A program made the position numbers and the translations under genes. Source: CAZLIC01 sp964559535 (lineage in GTDB: Bacteria > Pseudomonadota > Alphaproteobacteria > Rhodobacterales > Rhodobacteraceae). Taken from it: a stretch of 17,039 nucleotides of DNA. The notes under the pieces are model-generated. The model saw nothing but the letters and a program-made list of their open reading frames with translations, made no database searches and was not told the DNA's origin. Positions within the stretch are counted from its first letter, which is position 1; the number at the start of each line of letters is the position of its first letter. Shown piece by piece: positions 1-8,029 of the stretch. Where the stretch lies: positions 1-17,039 of the forward strand of contig CAZLIC010000088.1 in the NCBI GenBank assembly GCA_964559535.1, written 5' to 3'.

Positions 1-1273
1 CCTGCCGCGCCTCTTTCTCGCCCTTCTGCACCTGGTTCACGATGCGGCGGAATTCCGAGATGTCGACGCCCACGTACTGGCCGACCTGCGCCATTTCGGC
101 GCGCAATTCGGCCACCTTGTCGCGCGATTTCTCGATCAGCGCCTGCCAGCCGCGGCCCGCCTTGCGTGCCATCCGGTCCAGCCAGGTGGGGTCCAGCTCA
201 TACCCTTGGTATTCGGTGATGAACTCCTGCCGGTTGATGCGCGCGGCATCGGCCAGCTTCACCATGCCCGAGTTGATCGCCATGATCCGCCGGTTGATGC
301 CATAGAGCTGGTCGATCAGCGCCTCGATGCGGTTGTTGTGCAGGTGCAGCTCGTTCACCAGCGTCACGATCTCGGACCGCAGCTTCTGGTAGGCGGCTTC
401 CTCGGATGCCGAAAAGCGCGCCTTCTGCGACAGCGTGGCGTTCATCCGCGCCTGCTGCATCTCGGCCAGCTTGGTGTAGTCGCGCGCGATGACGTCCAGC
501 GTTTCCAGAACCTTGGGCTTCAGCGTGGCTTCCATCGCGGCCAGCGACATGTTCGAGGCCTCGTCGTCCTCGTCGTCGTCCTCGGGCCGGATCAGCGGGT
601 TGCCGTCGGCATCCAGTTCCGGCTCGGACGACGACCGCCGCGGCGACGGCCCGTCGCCGATCTCGATCCCCTCAAGGTCGGGGCCGACCAGATCATCCTC
701 GCCGTCCAGCGACCGCCCGAAGGTGGCCTCAAGGTCGATCACGTCACGCAGAAGGATGTCTTCGGACAACAGTTCGTCGCGCCAGATGGTGATGGCGTGG
801 AAGGTCAGCGGGCTCTCGCACAGGCCCGCGATCATGGTGTTGCGGCCGGCCTCGATGCGCTTGGCGATGGCGATCTCGCCCTCGCGGCTCAACAGCTCTA
901 CCGAGCCCATCTCGCGCAGGTACATCCGCACCGGGTCGTCGGTGCGGTCCAGCGTCTCGGTCTGGGTGCCCGCGATGGCAATCTCGCGGCTGGTCGAGGT
1001 TTCCACCAGCTCGCCCGCCACCGGCTCGGATTCCTCGGATTCCTCCTCCTCGGTCACCTGGATGCCCATTTCGTTGAGCATCGACATCACGTCCTCGATC
1101 TGGTCGGAACTGACCTGATCGGGCGGCAGCACGGCGTTCAGCTGGTCATAGGTGATGTAGCCCCGTTCCTTCGCCTCGGCGATCATCTTCTTGATCGCGG
1201 CCTGGCTCATGTCCAGCGAGGTGTCTGCTTCCTGCTCTTCCGGCTTGGCGTCGTCGGTGTCCTTCAGGGCCAT
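1..1273 (-). CDS. rpoD: RNA polymerase primary sigma factor RpoD (sigma-70), N-terminal part, cut by window edge
   Basis: The primary sigma factor directs RNA polymerase to housekeeping promoters. The 424 codons present begin MALKDTDDAKPEE and cover region 1.1 (about residues 20-85), an acidic linker, region 1.2 (DPVRMYLREMGSVELLSR, about residues 110-130) and the long non-conserved region with its acidic run (EDDDEDDE) typical of proteobacterial RpoD. The reading frame leaves the window at VQKGEKEARQ, just before region 2, so the promoter-binding half is not visible. The start ATG at 1273 has AAGGA about 6 bases upstream. An in-frame ATG two codons earlier (1279) directly abuts that AAGGA and is less likely. 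It follows dnaG by 95 bases on the same strand, the usual dnaG-rpoD order. The family assignment is certain; only the C-terminus is missing. Confidence 0.97.
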   Translation of the reverse strand, partial: MALKDTDDAKPEEQEADTSLDMSQAAIKKMIAEAKERGYITYDQLNAVLPPDQVSSDQIEDVMSMLNEMGIQVTEEEESEESEPVAGELVETSTSREIAIAGTQTETLDRTDDPVRMYLREMGSVELLSREGEIAIAKRIEAGRNTMIAGLCESPLTFHAITIWRDELLSEDILLRDVIDLEATFGRSLDGEDDLVGPDLEGIEIGDGPSPRRSSSEPELDADGNPLIRPEDDDEDDEASNMSLAAMEATLKPKVLETLDVIARDYTKLAEMQQARMNATLSQKARFSASEEAAYQKLRSEIVTLVNELHLHNNRIEALIDQLYGINRRIMAINSGMVKLADAARINRQEFITEYQGYELDPTWLDRMARKAGRGWQALIEKSRDKVAELRAEMAQVGQYVGVDISEFRRIVNQVQKGEKEARQ

Positions 1274-1284
1274 GGGCATTCCTT

Positions 1285-1320
1285 CAAGATGAGCGAATCA
1301 GGCAAGATGGGCGAATCGGC
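1285..1320. repeat. 18-bp tandem duplication in the rpoD leader
   Basis: Two adjacent 18-base units (1285-1302 and 1303-1320) match at 15 of 18 positions; each holds the core GCGAATC. A third GCGAATC lies at 1344-1350. They occupy most of the 95-base dnaG-rpoD spacer, starting 12 bases upstream of the rpoD start. They could be remains of a slippage event or a repeated binding site in the rpoD leader. No clear -35/-10 pair stands out here, and nothing in the sequence decides the function. Confidence 0.6.
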
Positions 1321-1368
1321 ACGTGGGTACCCGACTCAATAGCGCGAATCACGGGCGGGGACAGGGGG

Positions 1369-3342
1369 TCAACGTTTCCGCCGGACCCAGATCTCGTCGC
1401 GCAGGAAAGCGTCAAGCGTGCCCCGGAGCGCCGCCGTGTCATCTTCGGCCCCCCGCGCAGTCTCGGCAATCCGCCCGGCGTCGTCCCTTGCCTGCACCGC
1501 CTGCGCCAGCCGCCACGTCAGCCCCTCGTCCGCCAGACCGTCGATATCGTCTTCTGCCTCTTCGATTTCTTTCCGCAGCGCACGGTCCGAGGCAAGTTTG
1601 GCAAGCTGTTCGGCCAGCGTGTCGAAGGCCAGCTGGTCCGCCCCCGCCTCGCGCAGGCACGGCAGAACGCGGATGTGGGCATGGTTCAACAGTTTTTCAA
1701 CGCGCTCGGCCCCCGCGGCGCGCTGAATGGCGGGAATCAAGGCTGAATGCGATTCGTCTCCGCGCCCGGCGATGATGGCGCGCAGCATCTCGGCGTGACC
1801 GTCACCGCGCATGTCCAGCACCTCGAGGCTTCCCTCGAAGGTCGTCACCAGCGCCGGATAGTGCAGCAACACGGCAAGGATCGCTGATTCGCAGGCATGC
1901 TCGACCACCCGCGCGGTATCGGCCGTGGCCAGGAAGGAGGCCTTGGTCTGCGGCAGCGGACCTTCGGGCGCGCGCCAGTCCGAGCGCCAGTCCGAGCGCC
2001 AGTCCGGCCGCCAGTCCGGCCGCCAGTCACCCTTGCGGCCTGGTTTCTGCCGGGCAGGCGCGGCGGGGCGCAACTCGGCCTCCCACTGCCGGAACGCCTC
2101 GCCGTAGTAGCGCCGCAGATCGGCGTCGTGGATGCGCCCGATGGACTCGCGCAGGCGCTTGCGCAGGCCGGCCATCCGCTCGGGGCCGTCCAGCGCCTGC
2201 CCTTCCGTCTCGCGCCGCCACAGCATGCGCGCCATCGGCTGCGCAGCGTCCAGCACCGTCTGCATCGCCTGCGGTCCCTGCGCGCGGATCAGGTCGTCGG
2301 GGTCCTGTCCCTCGGGCAGCACGGCAAAGCGCAGGCCCTGCCCGGCCTCCAGCATGGGCAGCGCCAGGTCGATCACCCGCATGGCGGCGCGGATGCCCGC
2401 CTTGTCGCCGTCCAGCGCGATCACCGGCTCGTCCGCAACGCGCCACATCAGGCGCAGCTGGTCTTCGGTGACCGCCGTGCCCATGGGCGCCACCGCGCCA
2501 CCGAACCCGGCCTCGCTCAGCGCGATCACGTCCATGTAGCCTTCGGCCATGATCAGCGCCGCGCCCTTGCCCGCGGCTTCGCGGGCGCGGTCAAGGTTGT
2601 AGAGGTTGCGGCCCTTGTCGAACAGGTCGGTCTCGGGGCCGTTCAGGTACTTGGCCCGGGCGTTGGGGTCCATCGCCCGGCCCGCCAGCGTGATCGCCCG
2701 CCCCCGCGCATCGCGCACCGGAAAGATGATGCGGCCGCGGAACCGGTCGTAGAACGAACCGTCCTCGGCCCTGGCCACCACCCCCGCCGCCTCGGCCAAC
2801 TCGGGTGCGATGCCCTTGTCCTTCAATGCCCCCAGCAGGAACGTGCGCGCATCCGGGGCAAAGCCGATGCCCCAGCGGTCCTGCGCCGCCTCGGGCAGCT
2901 TGCGCCGCGCCAGATAGTCGCGCGCCGCCGTCCCGGACGCGGTGCGCAACTGCAGGCGGTAGATCTTCACCGCTTCTTCCACCACCGCCACCAGCTGCGT
3001 GCGGCGGTCAGCCTTGGCCGCCGCGGCCGGGTCGCGCGCGGGCATCGCCAGCCCTGCCTCGCGCGCCAGCGCCTCGACCGCCTCCATGAAGCCCATGTTC
3101 TGGGATTCCTTCAGGAAGGTCAGCGCGTCGCCTTTCGCATGGCAGCCGAAGCAGTAGTAGAACCCCTTGCGGTCATCGACGTGGAAGCTGGCCGTCTTCT
3201 CGTGGTGGAACGGGCAGGGCGCCCACCAGTCGCCCTTGGCGCGGTTCGACTTTTTCGCGTCCCACATCACGCTGCGGCCGACGATGGCCGACAGGGTGAC
3301 GCGGGCGCGGATTTCGTCAAGGAAGCCGTTGGGAAGCGACAT
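1369..3342 (-). CDS. dnaG: DNA primase DnaG
   Basis: DnaG makes the RNA primers for lagging-strand synthesis and works with the DnaB helicase at the replication fork. The 657-residue product has, in order: an N-terminal CHC2-type zinc-binding domain (C43, H46, C64 and C67, in CPFHHEKTASFHV and YYCFGCHAKGDA); the primase core; the TOPRIM domain with its catalytic glutamate in AEGYMDV and the metal-binding acidic pair in ALDGDKAG, followed by DPDDLI; a linker with five DWR units (about residues 439-457); and a helical C-terminal domain expected to contact DnaB. The ATG at 3342 (MSLPNGFLDEIRAR) is chosen because family homology begins there. The frame stays open upstream to 3417, but those 25 residues run into the intergenic repeat. 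The ribosome-binding site is weak (GGAC a few bases upstream). The length is normal for the family. Confidence 0.97.
   Translation of the reverse strand: MSLPNGFLDEIRARVTLSAIVGRSVMWDAKKSNRAKGDWWAPCPFHHEKTASFHVDDRKGFYYCFGCHAKGDALTFLKESQNMGFMEAVEALAREAGLAMPARDPAAAAKADRRTQLVAVVEEAVKIYRLQLRTASGTAARDYLARRKLPEAAQDRWGIGFAPDARTFLLGALKDKGIAPELAEAAGVVARAEDGSFYDRFRGRIIFPVRDARGRAITLAGRAMDPNARAKYLNGPETDLFDKGRNLYNLDRAREAAGKGAALIMAEGYMDVIALSEAGFGGAVAPMGTAVTEDQLRLMWRVADEPVIALDGDKAGIRAAMRVIDLALPMLEAGQGLRFAVLPEGQDPDDLIRAQGPQAMQTVLDAAQPMARMLWRRETEGQALDGPERMAGLRKRLRESIGRIHDADLRRYYGEAFRQWEAELRPAAPARQKPGRKGDWRPDWRPDWRSDWRSDWRAPEGPLPQTKASFLATADTARVVEHACESAILAVLLHYPALVTTFEGSLEVLDMRGDGHAEMLRAIIAGRGDESHSALIPAIQRAAGAERVEKLLNHAHIRVLPCLREAGADQLAFDTLAEQLAKLASDRALRKEIEEAEDDIDGLADEGLTWRLAQAVQARDDAGRIAETARGAEDDTAALRGTLDAFLRDEIWVRRKR
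1973..2028. repeat. 12-bp tandem repeat inside dnaG (DWR array)
   Basis: Five copies of the octamer CGCCAGTC are separated by four-base spacers (CGAG twice, then CGGC twice), giving a 12-base period that keeps the dnaG frame. On the coding strand they encode DWR-P/S units in a row (DWRPDWRPDWRSDWRSDWR, about residues 439-457). The array falls in the linker between the catalytic core and the C-terminal helicase-binding domain, where length changes should be tolerated. It looks like in-frame slippage expansion. Confidence 0.9.
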
Positions 3343-3360
3343 GCTGTCCGTTTCGCGGGT

Positions 3361-3492
3361 GGAGAGACCCGGGGCTCTGCCCCGGACCCCGGGATATTTG
3401 AGAAAGGAAGAAGCCAAAGAATCAGTGGCTGCTTTCTTCCTTTTGCAAATATCCCACGGGGGTCCGGGGGTGTGAAACCCCCGGCGCTCTCC
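3361..3492. repeat. Inverted pair of palindromic intergenic repeats; possible terminator between the sox operon and dnaG
   Basis: The arms at 3361-3414 and 3431-3492 are imperfect reverse complements. Each carries GGAGAG at its outer end, then its own small palindrome (CCGGGG..CCCCGG), a GGACCCC box, GGGATATTTG and a purine tail (AAAGGAAGAA). They are two copies of one element facing each other around a loop of about 16 bases. Minus-strand RNA running past the amidohydrolase stop (3500) would fold into one long hairpin, which could end transcription of the sox operon. The dnaG promoter must lie in or beside this element. The left arm begins 18 bases upstream of the dnaG start. No U-run follows, so intrinsic termination is an inference. 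Confidence 0.85.
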
Positions 3493-3499
3493 ACAGGCG

Positions 3500-4630
3500 C
3501 TATTGCAGCAGATCGCGGATCACCGCCTCGAAGATCGCCACGCCCTGCGGGATCAGCGCGTCGGGGAAATCGTAGTCGGGGGCGTGCAGGCGGGGGTGGG
3601 TTTCACCGGCACCAAGGCAGACCATGGCGCTGCGGGCAACGCCGGCGAAGCGGCCGAAATCTTCGGAGGCGCGCATGGGCAGGGTGCCGGGGGCCACCTG
3701 CAACCCGGCGGCGCGGCAGGCTCGGTGCAGGTACGCGGTGGCCAGCGGGTCGTTGGTGCAGGCGGCGAAGTCGTCGTGCCAGCTGATGTCGGCCGGGATC
3801 GCTTCTGCAGCCTCTTGCACCATCGCCACCGCCTGTGCGCGCAGGTCGCCCATGTCGGCATCGGTCAGCGTGCGCAGCGTGGCCCAGACCTCGGCCATTC
3901 CGGGCGCAATCCCGAAGGCAGGTTCGCCCAGCCGGGCATGGGTGACGGTGACCAGACGGAAGCCCGGTTCCAGGGGCCCGCCCGTGCCCAGCCCCGGCAG
4001 CCCGGTGACCAGCCGCGCCAGCGCGGGTCCGGGCGAAACCGCTGCCTCGGGTTCCGCCGCATGGGCCGTGCGCCCCTGCAGCACCGCACGCATCCCGACA
4101 CTGGCGCAGTTCATCGGGCCGTCCTTCAGCCAGCAGGTGCCAACCGGCGCGCCGGGAAAGTTGTGCAGGGCAAAGGCCCAGTCGGGCGCCAGGTCGGCAA
4201 AGCGGGGGTCGGCAAAGCGGGGGTCGGCCAGCACGGCGGCGGCGCCTGCGCCGTTCTCCTCGGCCGGTTGCGCCAGGAGCACCACCCTGCCCCGGGCTGG
4301 ACGCCGGTGCAGCCGTTCCGCCACGCCCGCCAGAATCGCCAGATGCCCGTCATGCCCGCACAGATGCGCCACCCCCGGCACTGCCGATGCCCAGTCGGGC
4401 GTTCCGGTTTCCACGATGGGCAGCGCGTCGAGTTCGGCGCGGATCATCACTGTCGGTCCTGGCAGGGCACCGGCGTAGACCGCCGCCACCCCGTGCCCGC
4501 CCAGCCCGGTCACCACCACGTCGGCCCCCTGCACGCGGGCGGCAAAGGCGGCGGCAGTTGCTTCCTCGGCCCCCGACAGTTCCGGTGCCCGGTGCAGCGC
4601 GCGGCGCCATTCCACCAGAGCGGCGTTCAC
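3500..4630 (-). CDS. M20-family metal-dependent amidohydrolase (hippurate/N-acyl-amino-acid hydrolase type)
   Basis: This is a predicted cytoplasmic zinc-type peptidase of the M20D group, whose members hydrolyse N-acyl-amino acids and related amides. The 376 residues show the expected order: REL-type start (VEWRRALHRAPELSG), RAELDALPIVE, the metal motif LCGHDGH (C91, H93), the catalytic glutamate pair in AQPAEENGAG (E124-E125), ALHNFPG (H156), the dimer-domain motif GRTAHAAEPE, and a C-terminal LHAPDYDFPD. The GTG start at 4630 overlaps the soxG stop in the four bases GTGA, so translation is probably coupled to soxG. The Shine-Dalgarno sequence is weak, which fits coupling. The frame is open further upstream, but only as an out-of-frame shadow of soxG. 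A 15-base tandem duplication gives ADPRFADPRFAD near residue 140. The substrate is unknown; the operon suggests a role in supplying or clearing an amide linked to sarcosine or one-carbon metabolism. Confidence 0.9.
   Translation of the reverse strand: MNAALVEWRRALHRAPELSGAEEATAAAFAARVQGADVVVTGLGGHGVAAVYAGALPGPTVMIRAELDALPIVETGTPDWASAVPGVAHLCGHDGHLAILAGVAERLHRRPARGRVVLLAQPAEENGAGAAAVLADPRFADPRFADLAPDWAFALHNFPGAPVGTCWLKDGPMNCASVGMRAVLQGRTAHAAEPEAAVSPGPALARLVTGLPGLGTGGPLEPGFRLVTVTHARLGEPAFGIAPGMAEVWATLRTLTDADMGDLRAQAVAMVQEAAEAIPADISWHDDFAACTNDPLATAYLHRACRAAGLQVAPGTLPMRASEDFGRFAGVARSAMVCLGAGETHPRLHAPDYDFPDALIPQGVAIFEAVIRDLLQ
4193..4229. repeat. 15-bp in-frame tandem duplication in the amidohydrolase gene
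   Basis: The unit GTCGGCAAAGCGGGG is repeated exactly at 4193-4207 and 4208-4222, and a partial third copy starts at 4223. The result is a doubled five-residue segment (ADPRF ADPRF AD) in the amidohydrolase. The frame is kept and the segment lies between conserved motifs, so the protein is probably functional. Confidence 0.85.
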
Positions 4631-5118
4631 AGCCGCGCCCGTGCGTCCACCCGCGCCATGGCCTCGGCCAGTTCGTGCCAGGCCGTGCGCGCCATGGACC
4701 GGAAGGTCATGAGCGCAAACCCGCCCTCTTCCCGCAACAGCACCATGGGCATGTGGTTCAGGCCCGAACGTGCCGCCGTGCCCACCGGGAAGGCCGACGG
4801 CCGCAGGTCCAGCGCCACCAGACGCATCAGCACATCCGCCGCCGCCGCCCCCGCCAGCCGGAACCCCGCCCAGCCGTCGGACTGGTCGGTCACCGCGGCG
4901 CCCGGCGCCTCGGGCCGGTCGCCCAGCACGAACCATTGTCCGCGCCCCGTCCAGATCAGGCGCGAACCGTCCCGGTCCGCCCATCGCCCCAGCGGCCCGA
5001 AGGCCCCGTCAAAGGGCGCCACCGACCACATCGGGCCAAAGTCCCACACCGACAGGGTGCAGCCCGCGACCCTGAGGGGCACATGGTCCAGCGGAACCGT
5101 CGCAATCAGGTCAGCCAC
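4627..5118 (-). CDS. soxG: Sarcosine oxidase gamma subunit SoxG
   Basis: This is the small gamma subunit of heterotetrameric sarcosine oxidase; in known structures it packs against the C-terminal folate-binding half of the alpha subunit. The 163-residue product contains the family pattern: VTDQSDGWAGFRLAGAAAADVL in mid-protein, then LVALDLRPSAFPVG, HMPMVLLREEGGFALM and a C-terminal RSMARTAWHELAEAM. The GTG start at 5118 is preferred over the longer open frame beginning at 5166, because a strong purine-rich site (GAGGGGAGG, 5126-5134) lies about 7 bases upstream and the extra residues would only read soxA out of frame. It overlaps the end of soxA by 8 bases and its stop overlaps the next gene. 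Gamma subunits diverge quickly, so the call rests on these motifs together with position after soxA. Confidence 0.93.
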   Translation of the reverse strand: MADLIATVPLDHVPLRVAGCTLSVWDFGPMWSVAPFDGAFGPLGRWADRDGSRLIWTGRGQWFVLGDRPEAPGAAVTDQSDGWAGFRLAGAAAADVLMRLVALDLRPSAFPVGTAARSGLNHMPMVLLREEGGFALMTFRSMARTAWHELAEAMARVDARARL

Positions 5119-8029
5119 GCATCTTCCTCCCCTCGGGGTCGTGGAACACCGGGTTTTCCACCGCACACATCACGTCGATCCCGCGCAGGTGGTCCACCAG
5201 CCGCACTGTCTGGCCATGCCGCGCGCGGCCGTTCTTCAGGAACCCAAGCCCCAGCCAGCCCCCCAGCGTGGGCGACCAGCCAACCGAGGTGACATAGCCC
5301 TGATCGGTCTCGCGCTTCACCTCGTCGCCCGGCACAAACAGATGCGCGCCCGCGGTGATTGCCGTATCGCCCATCGACCGCAGGCCCACCAGCTGTTCGC
5401 GGCTGTCGTCCATCAGCGCGGGCCGTTGCGAGGCCGCCTTGCCGATGCAGTCCTTCTTGGCGCTGACCATGCCCTGCAACCCGATGTCGAAGGCCGTGGT
5501 GCGGCCATGGATCTCGGCATGGGTGATGAACCCCTTCTCGATCCGCAGCACGTTCAGGGCTTCAAGGCCGTAGGCGCCGCCCCCCATCGTCTCGGCCCGC
5601 GCCACCAGATCGCGGAACAGGCCCGCGCCAAACCGCGACGGCACCGCGATCTCGTACCCTTCCTCGCCCGAGAAGGAGATGCGGAACAGCCGCCCCTGCA
5701 CGCCCCCCACGGTCACCGGCCCGCAGCCCATGAACGGCAGGTCCGTGTGAACGCCAAGCGACGCCAGCAGCGCCCGCGCCTTGGGCCCCGCCACCGCGAA
5801 CTGTGCCCATTGCTCGGTGACCGAGATGAACCGCACCTGCATGTCGCGGCAGAAGGCCTGCTGCACCCAGTCCAGATGCCGCATCACCTGCCCCGCCGCG
5901 GCGGTGGTGGTGGTCATCAGGTAGTGCTGGTCGCCCAGCCGCGCCGAGGTGCCGTCGTCCATCACGAAGCCGTCCTCGCGCAGCATCAGGCCATAGCGCA
6001 CCCGGCCCACCGGCAGCGTCGAGAAGGTGTTGGTGTAGACGAAATCGAGGAACCGCCCGGCGTCCGGCCCCTGAACGTCGATCTTGCCCAGTGTCGACAC
6101 ATCGGTGACACCCACGGCCGACCGCACCATCCAGACCTCGCGGTCGCAGCTGTCGCGCCAGGTCTTTTCCCCCGCGCGGGGAAAGTACGACGGCCGGTAC
6201 CACAGCCCCGCCTCGATCATCGGCGCGCCGCGGTCGCGGCTGGCCTGATCGGATGTGGTAAACCGCTGCGGCGCAAACCCCTCGGCCCTTCCCCCGGCGC
6301 CCATCGCCGCAACGGACACGGGCGAGAACGGCGGGCGGAAGGTGGTGGTGCCGGTCTGGGGGATGCCGCGCCCGGTGGCATCGGCCAGCACCGCCAGCGC
6401 GGCCATGTTGGAATTCTTGCCCTGATCCGGCGCCATACCCTGCGTGGTGTAACGCTTCATGTGCTCGTTGGCGCTGTATCCTTCCTGCGCCGCCAGCTTC
6501 ACGTCCTTGACCGTCACGTCATTGGCAAAGTCCAGCCAGGCCCGCCCCTGGCCATCCACCGCCCACAGGGGCTGCAGCGCATAGGCATGATCCTCGGCCG
6601 CGGGCAGTGCCACTTCGGTCGCCTTCAGCCCCAGATCGGCCAGCGCCAGCGCCCCCGCCCGCGCGCCCTCGGCGATGCACCCGGCGGTCGAGAAGGTGCC
6701 GTTGCAGGCCCCCGCAGGCGTCATCCCCGGCACCGCGCCGGGGGCCGGCACGAAGGCCGCGATGCCGTCGCGCCAGACGGGGCGCGCGCCCAGATGGCAG
6801 GTCAGGTGCACCGAAGGGTTCCACCCGCCCGACAGGGCCAGCGCATCGGTGTCCAGCCGGAAGGCGCGGCCCTGATGCTCGACCGTGACCTCCTTCAGCC
6901 CGGTGCGGCCCTTCGTGCCCAGCACCCGCCCGCCCGCATAGACCTTCACCCCGTCCTCGCCCGGCGCATCGGGCCGCGCATCGACCAGCGCGGCAACCTC
7001 CACTCCCGCCGCCATCAGGTCGCGCACCGTGGCGCGGGCGCCGTCGTTGTTGGCAAAGACGGTGACACGCCGCCCCGGCGCCACCGCCCAGCGGTTCACA
7101 TAGGCGCGCATCGCCCCCGCCGTCATCACCCCCGGCCGGTCGTTGCCCGCATGGGCCACCGCCCGCTCGATGGCCCCCGCCGCCAGCACCGCCCGCTTCG
7201 CCACGATCCGCCAGAAGCATTCGCGCGGCACACCGGCCGCGGGCGCCACATGCAGCCCCACCCGCTCCAGCGCGCCATAGACGCCGTCGTCATACACGCC
7301 CGTCACCGTGGTGCGCGTCATCACCCGCACGTTGGGCATCGCGCGCAACTCGGCCACCGTCGCCGCCGCCCAGTCAGCCCCCGGCCGACCGTCCACCATG
7401 CCGCGGTCGGCGTTCAGCCGCCCGCCGGGCAGCGCATCCTCGTCGGCCAGAATGACATCCGCCCCGCCCCGCGCCGCCACCAAGGCCGCCATCAGCCCCG
7501 CAGGCCCCGCGCCAATCACCAGCACGTCGCAGAACGCCCAGGCCTTTTCGTACTCGGCCGTGTCGTGCTGTTTCGACAGGCTGCCAATCCCCGCCGCCCG
7601 CCGGATGAACGGCTCGTACAGCTTTTCCCACAACGCGCGGGGCCACATGAAGGTCTTGTAGTAAAACCCGGCACTCAGGAACGGCGACAGCAGGTCGTTC
7701 ACTTCCAGCACATCGAACCCCAGCGACGGCCAGCGGTTCTGGCTGCGCGCCGCCAGCCCGTCGTACAACTCCTGCACCGTGGCGCGCACGTTGGGCGTCT
7801 GCTGCCCGCCCTCCTCCAGCACCTCCACCAGCGCGTTCGGCTCCTCGGACCCGGCACTGAACACCCCCCGCGGCCGGTGGTACTTGAAGCTGCGCCCCAC
7901 CACCCGCACGCCATTGGCCATCAGCGCCGAGGCCAGCGTGTCGCCCTGCGCGCCCAGATAGGACCGACCGTCAAAGCGGAAGGCAATCGGCCGCCGCCGG
8001 TCGATCAGCCCCTCATGCTCAAGCCGCAT
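5111..8029 (-). CDS. soxA: Sarcosine oxidase alpha subunit SoxA
   Basis: This is the large subunit of heterotetrameric sarcosine oxidase, which turns sarcosine, O2 and tetrahydrofolate into glycine, H2O2 and 5,10-methylene-tetrahydrofolate. The 972 residues match the usual size. The N-terminal domain (about 1-110, with FRFDGRSYLGAQGDTLASAL and FKYHRPRGVFSAG) has the ferredoxin-like fold of the family. A dinucleotide-binding domain follows, with VLVIGAGPAGLMAAL (glycines 173, 175 and 178) and ADEDALPGGRL. The C-terminal third (from about residue 610, RPSYFPRAGEKTWRDSCDRE onward) is the GcvT/dimethylglycine-dehydrogenase-like folate-binding region. The start at 8029 overlaps the end of soxD by 11 bases and has AAGGGGGCGG upstream. 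No truncation or frameshift is seen. Confidence 0.97.
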   Translation of the reverse strand: MRLEHEGLIDRRRPIAFRFDGRSYLGAQGDTLASALMANGVRVVGRSFKYHRPRGVFSAGSEEPNALVEVLEEGGQQTPNVRATVQELYDGLAARSQNRWPSLGFDVLEVNDLLSPFLSAGFYYKTFMWPRALWEKLYEPFIRRAAGIGSLSKQHDTAEYEKAWAFCDVLVIGAGPAGLMAALVAARGGADVILADEDALPGGRLNADRGMVDGRPGADWAAATVAELRAMPNVRVMTRTTVTGVYDDGVYGALERVGLHVAPAAGVPRECFWRIVAKRAVLAAGAIERAVAHAGNDRPGVMTAGAMRAYVNRWAVAPGRRVTVFANNDGARATVRDLMAAGVEVAALVDARPDAPGEDGVKVYAGGRVLGTKGRTGLKEVTVEHQGRAFRLDTDALALSGGWNPSVHLTCHLGARPVWRDGIAAFVPAPGAVPGMTPAGACNGTFSTAGCIAEGARAGALALADLGLKATEVALPAAEDHAYALQPLWAVDGQGRAWLDFANDVTVKDVKLAAQEGYSANEHMKRYTTQGMAPDQGKNSNMAALAVLADATGRGIPQTGTTTFRPPFSPVSVAAMGAGGRAEGFAPQRFTTSDQASRDRGAPMIEAGLWYRPSYFPRAGEKTWRDSCDREVWMVRSAVGVTDVSTLGKIDVQGPDAGRFLDFVYTNTFSTLPVGRVRYGLMLREDGFVMDDGTSARLGDQHYLMTTTTAAAGQVMRHLDWVQQAFCRDMQVRFISVTEQWAQFAVAGPKARALLASLGVHTDLPFMGCGPVTVGGVQGRLFRISFSGEEGYEIAVPSRFGAGLFRDLVARAETMGGGAYGLEALNVLRIEKGFITHAEIHGRTTAFDIGLQGMVSAKKDCIGKAASQRPALMDDSREQLVGLRSMGDTAITAGAHLFVPGDEVKRETDQGYVTSVGWSPTLGGWLGLGFLKNGRARHGQTVRLVDHLRGIDVMCAVENPVFHDPEGRKMRG
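5126..5134 (-). promoter_or_regulatory. Ribosome-binding site fixing the soxG start
   Basis: GAGGGGAGG on the minus strand lies inside the last codons of soxA, 7 bases before the GTG at 5118. It decides between that GTG and the longer upstream frame. Confidence 0.7.

Noticed and set aside
1973..2028. Short tandem array considered as a CRISPR or iteron set
   Set aside because: The period is only 12 bases, there are no unique spacers, and it keeps the dnaG reading frame, so it is a coding repeat.
3343..3417. 25-residue N-terminal extension of DnaG from the ATG at 3417
   Set aside because: The extension is read from the intergenic repeat, and primase homology begins at MSLPNGF (3342).
3361..3492. 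Inverted repeat considered as the ends of an insertion sequence or MITE
   Set aside because: There is no transposase, no evident target-site duplication, and only about 16 bases between the arms. A BIME-like palindromic repeat pair explains it better, though a MITE origin cannot be excluded.
4631..4984. 118-residue N-terminal extension of the M20 amidohydrolase
   Set aside because: The upstream frame is an out-of-frame Gly/Arg-rich reading of soxG. The GTG at 4630 matches the start of M20D homology and overlaps the soxG stop in the usual coupled way.
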